This document shows positions 1 through 6,302 of a stretch of DNA of 64,000 nucleotides, piece after piece. Below the pieces are notes generated by a model, which worked only from the letters and a program-made list of their open reading frames with translations, ran no database searches and was not told where the DNA came from. Origin of the DNA: CBDBON01 sp965208395 (GTDB taxonomy: Bacteria; Chloroflexota; Dehalococcoidia; Lucifugimonadales; CBDBON01). The translations under genes and the position numbers were made by a program. Where the stretch lies: positions 62,001 to 126,000 of the forward strand of contig CBDBON010000002.1 in assembly GCA_965208395.1 (NCBI GenBank), written 5' to 3'. Within the stretch, counting starts at the first letter, position 1, and each line of letters opens with the position of its first letter.

Positions 1-368
1 CGCCACAGGTCGGCCGAGGTCCAGAGTGGATTGGGCGAGTCGAGCAGACGCTGGACAGTCTCCGCTGGGCCGGGGCGCCGGCCGGGACCGTCTCCGTGGA
101 CGCGGAGCGGAACGCGCGCCACCGCCTCCTGCCGCACCTTGATCGCGGAGTATACGAAGATGGAGCGCGGGTAGTAGTCGCCGTACGAGAGGGGCGCCCA
201 GGCGGAGCCGGAGGCGATGAGGGCGTCGAGCGGCGCAGGAGCGCCCCTCCACTCCCTCCGTGGTTCGACAGGCTCGGAGTTTGCCTCGTACTCGATACGG
301 GGGCGAACGGGGAGACGGGAGAGCCTCGCGAAAGCCCTGATATTCGACAACGCGCGACTCAGATCCAT
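1..368 (-). CDS. phage portal protein, N-terminal part (continues past left edge)
   Basis: The minus-strand frame opens with ATG at 366-368 behind a strong GGAGGTGA ribosome site and stays open to the window edge, giving about 122 residues. The stretches YYPRSIFVYSAIKVRQ and LLDSPNPLWTSADLW resemble the N-terminal arm of HK97-type portal proteins, which form the dodecameric DNA-entry ring of tailed phages. It lies 97 bp downstream of the terminase gene on the same strand, the usual order in a packaging module. Near residue 35 the frame contains the sequence of a dispersed palindromic repeat (253-274), giving an odd SEPVEPRREWRG stretch. The rest of the gene is outside the window. Family call is from residue pattern and context. 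Confidence 0.72.
   Translation of the reverse strand, partial: MDLSRALSNIRAFARLSRLPVRPRIEYEANSEPVEPRREWRGAPAPLDALIASGSAWAPLSYGDYYPRSIFVYSAIKVRQEAVARVPLRVHGDGPGRRPGPAETVQRLLDSPNPLWTSADLW
253..274 (-). repeat. short dispersed repeat (GAGCCTGTCGAACC family) inside the portal gene
   Basis: The minus-strand sequence GAGCCTGTCGAACCACGG differs at only one base from one arm of the long palindrome at 60352-60410, and its GAGCCTGTCGAA core matches the copy at 30997-31020. Here it is read in frame by the portal gene. Confidence 0.6.
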
Positions 369-430
369 ACTCTGTCACCTCCCCATGGCCTTGCCCCGGC
401 CCCGGGCGCTTCGCTCCGCTCGGCACGACA

Positions 431-460
431 TCCGGACTCCCGCTCTCGCGGGCATGACGT
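431..460. repeat. REP-like palindrome between portal and terminase
   Basis: Contains CCCGCTCTCGCGGG, a compact GC palindrome followed by CATGACG. It fills the short gap between the terminase stop and the portal ribosome site, and resembles repeats at 41569-41633 and 43899-43916 in layout. Confidence 0.55.
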
Positions 461-465
461 CGAAG

Positions 466-1791
466 TCACACCCATATCTGGTAGCCTCCCCGGCGCACTG
501 CGAAGGTCATCGCGAGCGCGTCCGCCTCGTCCGGCGAGCGGTGCAGCTCCTCCTTGCTCTGGAGGTGGAACCGGCCGTCTTTGTGGATCTCGCACTTCCT
601 GCCGGAGACCTGCTCGATGAGCGCCGGATCGTCGTCGGTGTCGATCTCCCCGGAGGCGTAGCGCTCGGCCATCTCGGCCCACACCTCGGTGATCCGGTTG
701 CCGAAGCGCTCCTTCTTGTGCGCCCTGCGGGCCCCGTTGAAGGCGACGACCCGGCATACGGGCCGCAGCTCCTTCAGCCGGTCGACCACCCCCGCGCCGA
801 CGCCCGCCTCGTCGACCACGAGCGAGTCGACCTGGTTCTCCTCGCAGTAGGACATCAGGTAGGCGGCTACGGTCATCGTGTCGCTGCCGCGCGACTTCCA
901 GACGATCCGGGCGACGGGGCCCTGCCTGCTCACGACGACCGTCTTGTCGCGTCCGAACCTGGCGACGTCGCAGCCGACGATGACCGGGCCGGTCGGCGTC
1001 AGGACTCTCGCGGCGGCCTCGGCCGCGTCCCTGCGGGAGATGACCACGCCGTCCAGACTCTCCGGGAACTGGCCGAGCACCGCCCCGACGTAGAGCGCCG
1101 AGTCCACCTCCCACTCCTCGGCGCGCGCCTCGACGTCCTCCAGGGTGATCATCCCCGGGACCACGAGACGTTCCTCCTTTACATTCGGCGTGTCGCCGGC
1201 GCCGATCTGGATCGTCTCGTACTGCCGTCTCCTCCCGTGGTGGGAGTCGTAGAAGGCGCCCGACGCGGTGAAGGGATTGCCGGTCATGACGAAACGGGAG
1301 GGGTTGAGCCGTCGGACGGCGTCGATGTCGTTCTCCCTCGCGGCGTGCGCCTCGGTGACGACGGCCATCAGGTTCGGGGAGTGGAAGCCCTGGAGGTTGT
1401 ACGGCGAGTTGGTGGCGAAGCCGATGGCGAAGCTCTGCTCGTCGAGCTCGTACCTGGAGGTGCGGAACATCTTGCCCCTCAGCCGGTCGGGGGCGCGGCC
1501 GTAGGCCCAGCGCATCTCCCTCCACAGGATGTCGTCCACCTGGCGGGTCGAGGGGCCGGTGACGATGACCTTGGCCGGAGAGCGGGCGTACATCCACCAG
1601 AGCACGGCCCTTGCCGCGGCCCAGTCCTTGCCGGAGCTGGTGCAGCCGACGACCGACACCCTGCGGGAGCGGTGGACGGCGCGCAGTATATCCTCCTGCT
1701 TGTCGTAGGGCTCCTCGCCCAGCATGTGCTTCACGAAGCCCACCGGGTCCTCTCTGTATCTGTGCGCCTGGTCGTCATCCCGGGCGGTCAT
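466..1791 (-). CDS. phage terminase large subunit (ATPase and nuclease)
   Basis: A 441-residue protein with the two-domain plan of large terminases, which pump DNA into procapsids and cut it. The N-terminal ATPase has a Walker A variant GCTSSGKDWAA (about residues 45-55) and a Walker B-like stretch LMAVVTEA. The C-terminal RNase H-fold nuclease shows VIVGCDVARFGRDKT, LVVDEAGVGAG and a final DEADAL acidic motif. ATG at 1791 is preferred over an upstream in-frame start because its first bases overlap the stop of the zinc-ribbon gene (ATGA), which implies translational coupling. The nuclease acidic residues look intact, so the protein could be active. The portal gene follows on the same strand. 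Confidence 0.9.
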   Translation of the reverse strand: MTARDDDQAHRYREDPVGFVKHMLGEEPYDKQEDILRAVHRSRRVSVVGCTSSGKDWAAARAVLWWMYARSPAKVIVTGPSTRQVDDILWREMRWAYGRAPDRLRGKMFRTSRYELDEQSFAIGFATNSPYNLQGFHSPNLMAVVTEAHAARENDIDAVRRLNPSRFVMTGNPFTASGAFYDSHHGRRRQYETIQIGAGDTPNVKEERLVVPGMITLEDVEARAEEWEVDSALYVGAVLGQFPESLDGVVISRRDAAEAAARVLTPTGPVIVGCDVARFGRDKTVVVSRQGPVARIVWKSRGSDTMTVAAYLMSYCEENQVDSLVVDEAGVGAGVVDRLKELRPVCRVVAFNGARRAHKKERFGNRITEVWAEMAERYASGEIDTDDDPALIEQVSGRKCEIHKDGRFHLQSKEELHRSPDEADALAMTFAVRRGGYQIWV

Positions 1792-2174
1792 GCGGCTGGA
1801 GGGCTGAAGATGTGGCCGCAGAGGCGGCAACGGAGGCACAGGTTGTGGTCCGGGCTGAGCCTGTCGAGCGCGACGAGGTCGACCGACCGGCACCTCGGAC
1901 AGGGAGAGGCCGGCGCGGCGGGCTCCGGGTCCCGATTGGGCTCCATATATTTATGTGCGCCAAAGTGCGTCAAAGTGCGACATTCTATGGCGTGGGCTCC
2001 GCGAGGGGCGCTCCCGCCGAGGACGTAGAGACGATCGTGGGGGCTGCCCCTGTCTCGCAGACCAACGGCCGGCTCGTATATCCTGTGGCCGCACTGGACG
2101 CAGCGGACGTCGTCACGGAAGGCCGCGTCGATGTCCCCGCCGCAACGCGGACAGGCCCTGAGATGGATGTTCAT
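1788..2174 (-). CDS. two-part zinc-ribbon protein upstream of terminase
   Basis: A 128-residue protein with four CxxC-type pairs: CPRCGG and CVQCGH near the N-terminus, then CPRC and CLRCRLCG near the C-terminus. This predicts two zinc ribbons joined by a variable linker. It starts at ATG 2174 behind AGGAGAG and ends in an ATGA overlap with the terminase gene, so it belongs to the packaging operon. It may be a small DNA-binding accessory or a terminase partner; function is not known. The linker (about residues 64-75) is encoded by a 46-bp promoter-like repeat shared with the recA leader, so part of this protein may be insertion-derived. Confidence 0.65.
   Translation of the reverse strand: MNIHLRACPRCGGDIDAAFRDDVRCVQCGHRIYEPAVGLRDRGSPHDRLYVLGGSAPRGAHAIECRTLTHFGAHKYMEPNRDPEPAAPASPCPRCRSVDLVALDRLSPDHNLCLRCRLCGHIFSPPAA
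1941..1986 (-). repeat. promoter-like repeat element, copy 1 (shared with recA leader)
   Basis: Read on the minus strand, it runs GAATG, then 10-bp units of the form GCACTTTGRC, then CACATAAATATATGG. It aligns with 13605-13652 with one gap and about three quarters identity. TTGACG and TATATG sit 18 bp apart, so the element could be a promoter facing the terminase start about 160 bp away. It lies inside the zinc-ribbon reading frame. Confidence 0.55.
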
Positions 2175-2234
2175 CTTTTTCTCTCCTTGGGGGCGAGCGA
2201 CGAATCAGAGTATGCGATTCTCTGCTCTTTCCTG

Positions 2235-2283
2235 CCCCTCCTCCCGTCCGCACGGGAAGGTTGAGATGGGGTCGTCCTCTTCC
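2235..2283 (+). repeat. REP-like palindrome, GGGGGAAGATTGAGATGGGGG family, copy A
   Basis: A short inverted repeat (CTCCCGTCCG...CGGGAAGG) followed by the family tail TTGAGATGGGG. Sister copies are at 16995, 36318, 51444 and 59387 (plus strand) and at 27626 and 41435 (minus strand). This copy lies in the long 5' leader of the zinc-ribbon/terminase operon. Confidence 0.75.
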
Positions 2284-2317
2284 AGGCAGGAAGACGATGA
2301 GTCAAGCGGCGAACGTG

Positions 2318-2347
2318 ATTATACATCTATAAGAACATGCGTGTCAA
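2318..2347 (-). promoter_or_regulatory. consensus sigma-70-type promoter for the packaging operon
   Basis: On the minus strand TTGACA and TATAAT are both perfect and are separated by 18 bp. Transcription would start near 2311 and run through repeat copy A into the zinc-ribbon, terminase and portal genes. The plus-strand TACAAT at 2370-2375 may serve the divergent XRE gene. Confidence 0.72.
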
Positions 2348-2422
2348 CACCGATCTCCGCGGAATGGGCTACAATGGGCAACCGGGCAGGGCCCGTCACG
2401 AACAGGGCAGACCCCCCTGGAA

Positions 2423-2490
2423 ATGAAAGACAGCCTCCCTGCTAGACCGGAAAAAAATGGAAGACAGCCTCCCCACTAAACCGGAAAGAA
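2423..2490 (+). repeat. tandem 34-bp duplication covering the start of the XRE gene
   Basis: Copy 1 (2423-2456) and copy 2 (2457-2490) match at 29 of 34 positions, and each begins with ATG followed by GACAGCCTCC. Copy 2 holds the true N-terminus (MEDSLP). Copy 1 would encode MKDSLP, but because 34 is not a multiple of three its frame does not join the gene. Confidence 0.85.
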
Positions 2491-2837
2491 AATATATGGA
2501 GCTGGCGGCGCTCGTGAGAGAGGCGAGGACATCCCGCCGCCTCTCTCAGAGGCAGCTCTCGCACGCTCTCGGCAAGAGCGAGGGTTACGTCGGCCACCTG
2601 GAGCGCGGCAGCTTCCGCCCGTCGGCGGAGACCCTCAAGGCGCTCTCCACCGCGCTCGGCCTGCTGTACGGCGAGCTGGCGATCCGCGCCGGCTACATCA
2701 CCCAGGCGGAGTTCGACAACCCGATCGACGGGGCGCAGCTGGCCCGGCTCAACGAGATCGGAGACCTCACCGAAGAGGAGTGGGAGTCGGTCCGCGACTT
2801 CGCCCGCTACGTGCGGAGCAGGCGGCCGGGCGCGTAG
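2457..2837 (+). CDS. XRE-family transcriptional regulator
   Basis: A 126-residue DNA-binding protein. Residues 15-70 form a Cro/CI helix-turn-helix domain, with the recognition region LSQRQLSHALGKSEGYVGHLE. The tail is helical and acidic (LTEEEWESVRDFARYV). Such proteins are typical repressors of phage and mobile modules, and here it is divergent from the terminase operon whose promoter lies about 110 bp upstream, so control of that operon is plausible. The start is uncertain: ATG 2457 lies in the second copy of a tandem 34-bp duplication, and ATG 2494 (MELAAL) is an alternative. No strong ribosome site precedes 2457. Confidence 0.85.
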   Translation: MEDSLPTKPERKYMELAALVREARTSRRLSQRQLSHALGKSEGYVGHLERGSFRPSAETLKALSTALGLLYGELAIRAGYITQAEFDNPIDGAQLARLNEIGDLTEEEWESVRDFARYVRSRRPGA

Positions 2838-2992
2838 CCTCTTCCAATTCCTTCCTGCTCAGCTGGGGAAGGTCAGGGTTGGCCCACTTCGTATTGTCGT
2901 TTCGACGGTAGACAGGCACACAACGATGTGATATCGTCGCGCTACTTGGTCGGCGGTAGAGATTCCGAGCAGCGATCCCGGGGAGGTATCGA

Positions 2993-3127
2993 ATGTCAGA
3001 CACTGCGATGTTGATCACAGCGTTTTCGGGACTTACGGTCGCGGTCGGCGCGCTTCTGGTCTCTGTGGGCGTCTTCATCTTCCTGACGAAGATAGGCACG
3101 ATGCTTGGGGGTAACGACAAGGACTAG
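2993..3127 (+). CDS. 44-residue single-pass membrane protein
   Basis: ATG at 2993 follows GGGGAGG at a good distance. The short protein has one hydrophobic helix (about residues 6-32, AFSGLTVAVGALLVSVGVFI) and a charged tail ending NDKD. It is too small for a family assignment. Position between an XRE regulator and an ImmA-like gene fits a holin-like or small toxin-like membrane peptide, but that is inference. A GC-rich hairpin follows the stop. Confidence 0.6.
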   Translation: MSDTAMLITAFSGLTVAVGALLVSVGVFIFLTKIGTMLGGNDKD

Positions 3128-3138
3128 TCCTTAGTCGT

Positions 3139-3162
3139 CTGGGAGCCGAACGTGGCTCCCAG
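3139..3162 (+). terminator. hairpin after the small membrane gene
   Basis: A perfect 9-bp stem, CTGGGAGCC and GGCTCCCAG, with a 6-nt loop lies 11 bp after the stop at 3127. There is no T tract, so it may end transcription weakly or only protect the transcript end. Confidence 0.5.
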
Positions 3163-3241
3163 GTCCACGTAGAGTCCGTCTGCACCTTCGCAGGTCCTAC
3201 GCGTATGGCCCTGTGCGCTGAGCTTTGAGTCGGCCGGGTCC

Positions 3242-3637
3242 CTAGAGGCCCCGGACGAGCGGGAGCTTCTCGGCGGGAATGCCCATCTCCCACGCGGAGG
3301 CGTCGGCGGAGGGTCCTGCGAGGAGATGGGCCGCGAACTCCTCCGCCTGCCGCTCGGCCTTCGCCCGGCTCGCCCACTGCCACGACTCGAGGTAGAGGCT
3401 GGTTCCGGCGTGCATCAGGTGGTGGCCGATGGCGTGCGACACGTACCACCGGAACCAGGGCCGGGGTAGCCCGGGGCGGACCCCGATCACACGCTCGACG
3501 ATCATCTCCTCGATCCGGCCGCGGAAGGGGAAGGTGACCACCTCCAGGTCCAGCTCGGTCACCAGGCGGCGAAGGTCGACCGGCACGCTCAGACCGTGCA
3601 GCTCCCAGAGCTCCTGCGCCTTCGTCCTTCCGATCAC
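3242..3637 (-). CDS. ImmA/IrrE-like protein with degenerate zinc-protease motif
   Basis: A 131-residue protein matching the ImmA/IrrE (M78) layout: an N-terminal helical part, a central HAIGHHLMH stretch (about residues 67-75) and the downstream QAEEFAAHLLAGP segment that normally carries the third metal ligand and LLMP motif. Active members have HExxH; here the glutamate is alanine (HAIGH). It could still sense or bind metal but is unlikely to be a normal protease. ImmA proteins usually cleave the XRE repressor beside them, and an XRE gene lies 400 bp away, though on the opposite strand. Confidence 0.75.
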   Translation of the reverse strand: MIGRTKAQELWELHGLSVPVDLRRLVTELDLEVVTFPFRGRIEEMIVERVIGVRPGLPRPWFRWYVSHAIGHHLMHAGTSLYLESWQWASRAKAERQAEEFAAHLLAGPSADASAWEMGIPAEKLPLVRGL

Positions 3638-3753
3638 TTTTTCTCCCGCTGCCGCGCCCCCTGGCCTCTTTACGCGCGCGTCCAGGCCTCCCTGGCAGCA
3701 CGCATGTTCTGAGTATCTATCGGACGACCGCGCATGTCAACCGTTTCCAGGCC

Positions 3754-4263
3754 CTAGCGGCGTTCCTTGTACCTTCGTCCGCGGTTTTCGACCGTTCTCT
3801 CTCGGACGAACGACATCACAGGAACACCATAGCCGCAGCTGGTGACGGTCCGGTCGACCTCGACCTCTATGACCTGGCGTTGCGTCAGCTTTAGCTCCGC
3901 GGCCGGCTGCCCGGTCACCAGGGAGGCCAGCGGCGACTGCTCCAGCGGCGTTGCGCTGGCGGTCCCGTAGAGCCGGACGATCGCGGCGTTCTCCTCCTCG
4001 AAGGAGCAGACCATTACCGTGATCGGACCTCCCGCGACGGTGTGTCTCGCCGTCTCGTTGCCGCTGCCCCTGTAGTCGAGATATGCGACACGGTTTGGCC
4101 CCAGGATGTGCAGCGGCACGCCGCCCTTCGGGGACAGGTTGACCGGTCCGATGTCGTCCGGCCCGTTCGCCAGGCCGGGATCGGCGGTCGCGACGAAGAA
4201 TAGTGGGGTGCTCTCGATGAGAGCCGCCTGCTCGTCCGTTATGCCGGGGTTCGATCTTGCCAT
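3754..4263 (-). CDS. pyridoxamine 5'-phosphate oxidase-family FMN protein
   Basis: A 169-residue split-barrel flavin-binding protein. Family-typical features are the early STPLFFVATAD strand, the GPVNLSPKGG turn and LDYRGSGNETARH, which contact the FMN phosphate and ring. ATG 4263 is chosen over an ATG 60 bp upstream because GAGGTGG sits 8 bp before it. Members of this broad family reduce or oxidise small molecules or act on heme and F420-linked substrates; the substrate cannot be told from sequence. The C-terminus is basic (RGRRYKERR). It is convergent with nothing and appears monocistronic. Confidence 0.8.
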   Translation of the reverse strand: MARSNPGITDEQAALIESTPLFFVATADPGLANGPDDIGPVNLSPKGGVPLHILGPNRVAYLDYRGSGNETARHTVAGGPITVMVCSFEEENAAIVRLYGTASATPLEQSPLASLVTGQPAAELKLTQRQVIEVEVDRTVTSCGYGVPVMSFVRERTVENRGRRYKERR

Positions 4264-4403
4264 TTCGTAGCCACCTCTACCAACTCGGGCTGTTCCGCCT
4301 GTGCTGGGGCACATTCTACACAACCGCCGTCCGGAGTGAAGCTACGCCCGCCTCGGGGTTGAGGTATCGTGTAAGGGCTGGCACAGCGAGGACTGGCTGA
4401 TGG

Positions 4404-4432
4404 TTGTCGGCCGTGTTCGAGCGTGCTACTAT
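4404..4432 (+). promoter_or_regulatory. promoter for the 37-codon leader ORF and exporter operon
   Basis: TTGTCG at 4404-4409 and TACTAT at 4427-4432 are separated by 17 bp. Transcription would begin about 4439, giving a leader of roughly 29 nt before the small ORF at 4468. Confidence 0.6.
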
Positions 4433-4467
4433 CTCCGAGCACCCGCAGAGAACCTAGGAGCGCCACG

Positions 4468-4581
4468 ATGGCCTGCCACGTTCCAACCACGCCCGACTAT
4501 GCTCCCGCGTCCGTCCGCATTGACAGCCCTGTGATGCGAGACTGGCGGGGCGTCGGATTTGTGCCATCCGGGAGGACCTAG
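4468..4581 (+). CDS. 37-residue leader peptide of the ABC exporter operon
   Basis: ATG at 4468 has AGGAG 7 bp upstream and its own promoter at 4404-4432. The product starts MACHVPTTPDYAPAS and ends GFVPSGRT, with no hydrophobic segment and no recognisable family. The last codons contain GGGAGG (4570-4575), which can pair with CCTCCC (4615-4620), the 5' arm of the terminator at 4610-4640. A ribosome reaching the stop would cover GGGAGG and let the terminator form; one stalled earlier would leave it free to block termination. This is the layout of ribosome-mediated attenuation. A peptide substrate for the exporters is an alternative. Confidence 0.55.
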   Translation: MACHVPTTPDYAPASVRIDSPVMRDWRGVGFVPSGRT

Positions 4582-4609
4582 CGACCTAGCTCTCACAGCG
4601 TGAGTCATC

Positions 4610-4640
4610 AAAGGCCTCCCCGACCCGGAGGCCTTTTTCA
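4610..4640 (+). terminator. intrinsic terminator between leader ORF and first permease
   Basis: The stem AAAGGCCTCC with GGAGGCCTTT, a 7-nt loop and a following TTC run form a classical terminator. It lies upstream of the first permease, so it must be bypassed for exporter expression. Confidence 0.8.
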
Positions 4641-4658
4641 TTTCAGGCAAAGAACGAG

Positions 4659-5498
4659 ATGTATAACATGGACCCACCGAGTCGTCTGCTCAGGGCCGGG
4701 GCCATAGCGGCAGGGAGACTTCAGTCGGTCGGACGCCCAATGGCCGGCGCCGTCCGGGCGCAGTTCAGCATGAGTCGGCGGGACGTCGGAGACCTCCTGC
4801 ACGCCGTGACCAACCCGTCTCTGACCCTCGCCTTCATGGCCGTCTTCGCATACGTCGGACGCAAGGACCTGGCCGCCTACTCGCTGGTCGCGCCGCTGCT
4901 GATGAGCGTCGGGGCCATGGCCGTGTATGTGGCGAGCGAGCTGATGACGCGGGAGCGAGAGTTCCAGACGCTCGAGCTCTCGGTGGTCTGTCCTGCGCCG
5001 TTTCCGATGGTACTCTTCGCACGGATCGCGGTCATCACCGCCATCTCACTGATCGGGTTCGTGGAGAGCTGGCTGATCATCCGGTTAGTGTTCGGCGTGA
5101 CCGTAGCGGTGCACCATCCCTGGCTGTTCGCGGCGACGATGCTGCTGACCGCGTTCGCCTCCGCGGGCACCGCGCTGATTGCCGGGGCCATCTTCTGCTT
5201 CGCCCATGCGGTGCGTACCTTCCAGAACACCATCGCCTACCCCGTCTTCCTGCTCTCGGGCATACTGGTGCCCATCAGCGTATTCCCGGACTGGCTTGAA
5301 CCGCTGAGCCGGCTCATCTTCCTCTACTGGTCGGCGAACCTGCTCAGACACTCCACGCAGCCGGGGGTGCCCGAGGGAGTCCTGGTGGACCTCGTCGCGA
5401 TCGCCGTCCTCGGCGTCGGCGCAGCCCTCGCCGGCGGGGTGCTGATGGTCAGGATGCTCGACCACCTCAGGCGGGAAGGCAGGCTTGGACTGGCATGA
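4659..5498 (+). CDS. ABC-2 type exporter permease, module 1 subunit A
   Basis: A 279-residue integral membrane protein with about six hydrophobic helices after a cytoplasmic N-terminal stretch, typical of ABC-2 (DrrB-like) permeases that move drugs, polysaccharide or lipids outward. The C-terminal region with LSGILVPISVFPDWLEPLSR is the characteristic re-entrant and last extracellular loop. ATG 4659 gives the full protein; ATG 4668 is a close alternative and the ribosome site is weak. Its stop overlaps the next permease by 4 bp (ATGA). Expression probably depends on read-through of the terminator at 4610-4640. Substrate is unknown. Confidence 0.88.
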   Translation: MYNMDPPSRLLRAGAIAAGRLQSVGRPMAGAVRAQFSMSRRDVGDLLHAVTNPSLTLAFMAVFAYVGRKDLAAYSLVAPLLMSVGAMAVYVASELMTREREFQTLELSVVCPAPFPMVLFARIAVITAISLIGFVESWLIIRLVFGVTVAVHHPWLFAATMLLTAFASAGTALIAGAIFCFAHAVRTFQNTIAYPVFLLSGILVPISVFPDWLEPLSRLIFLYWSANLLRHSTQPGVPEGVLVDLVAIAVLGVGAALAGGVLMVRMLDHLRREGRLGLA

Positions 5499-6286
5499 GC
5501 CACCTGCGCGTGTTCCGCTACGGCCTGTTGGTGGGGGTGAGGGACTTCACCTCGTACTATAGTTGGAGGACCTGGTTCGGCGGCTGGATGGTCCAGATAG
5601 TGGCCCAGGCAATCTTCTTCTCCCTCTTCGCCAGGCTGTTCGACTCGCCCGAACAGGAGCGGTTCATGCTTATCGGCAATGCCGTCGCCGTCGGCGCGCT
5701 GACCGCGAGCTGGGCGATCGGCCAGTCCACACGTGATCGCGGGGACGGTACGTACCCCCTGCTCGTGATCGCGCCGTCCAGCTTGGTGCCCGCGGTCATG
5801 GGCCGGACCTCGATATGGCTGGCCGCGGGTGTGGCCACGACGCTCGGGACCTTCATCGTCCTCGGGGCCCTCTTCGATCTCGCGCTGCCGTGGCCGGACA
5901 CTCTTCTCATCGTTCCCCTGGTGGCCCTCACCTGCGCGAGCACGTACTGCCTGTCGCTATTCCTGGGTGTTGTGGTGGTCTCCCGTCTCCCCCGCGGGAG
6001 CAATCTCGTCATGGGCATCCTGACCACGGTTGGAAGGGCGTTCTGCGGAGTCAGCGTCCCCGTGGCCTTCTGGCCCGACGCCGTGCAGCTCCTCGTCCAG
6101 TTCGTGCCGATAACCCACGGCCTCCAGGCGATCAGGCTGGTGCTCGACGAGGCGTCCGTTGACTCGATTCTCCAGGCCGCCGCGCTCGGAACTCTGGTCG
6201 GGCTGGGGTGGGTCCTTCTCGCCGCGATGATGATGGACCGGATGGCGAACACCGGCCGGGCGGACGGCTCAATCGAGTTTGTATAG
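5495..6286 (+). CDS. ABC-2 type exporter permease, module 1 subunit B
   Basis: A 263-residue membrane protein with six predicted helices. The segment GVSVPVAFWPDAVQLLVQFVP followed by THGLQAIRL is the family's last loop and helix entry. The ATG start overlaps the previous stop. It differs clearly from subunit A, so the transporter is probably a heterodimer of two half-permeases served by one ATPase dimer. The next gene encodes that ATPase and overlaps or abuts this one. Confidence 0.88.
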   Translation: MSHLRVFRYGLLVGVRDFTSYYSWRTWFGGWMVQIVAQAIFFSLFARLFDSPEQERFMLIGNAVAVGALTASWAIGQSTRDRGDGTYPLLVIAPSSLVPAVMGRTSIWLAAGVATTLGTFIVLGALFDLALPWPDTLLIVPLVALTCASTYCLSLFLGVVVVSRLPRGSNLVMGILTTVGRAFCGVSVPVAFWPDAVQLLVQFVPITHGLQAIRLVLDEASVDSILQAAALGTLVGLGWVLLAAMMMDRMANTGRADGSIEFV

Positions 6287-6302
6287 CACGGAGGAGAGCA
6301 CC

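Noticed and set aside
1850..1872. Another copy of the GAGCCTGTCGAA repeat inside the zinc-ribbon gene
   Set aside because: It matches only the short core and encodes LDRLSPD in a place where the zinc-ribbon needs a linker; it could be chance.
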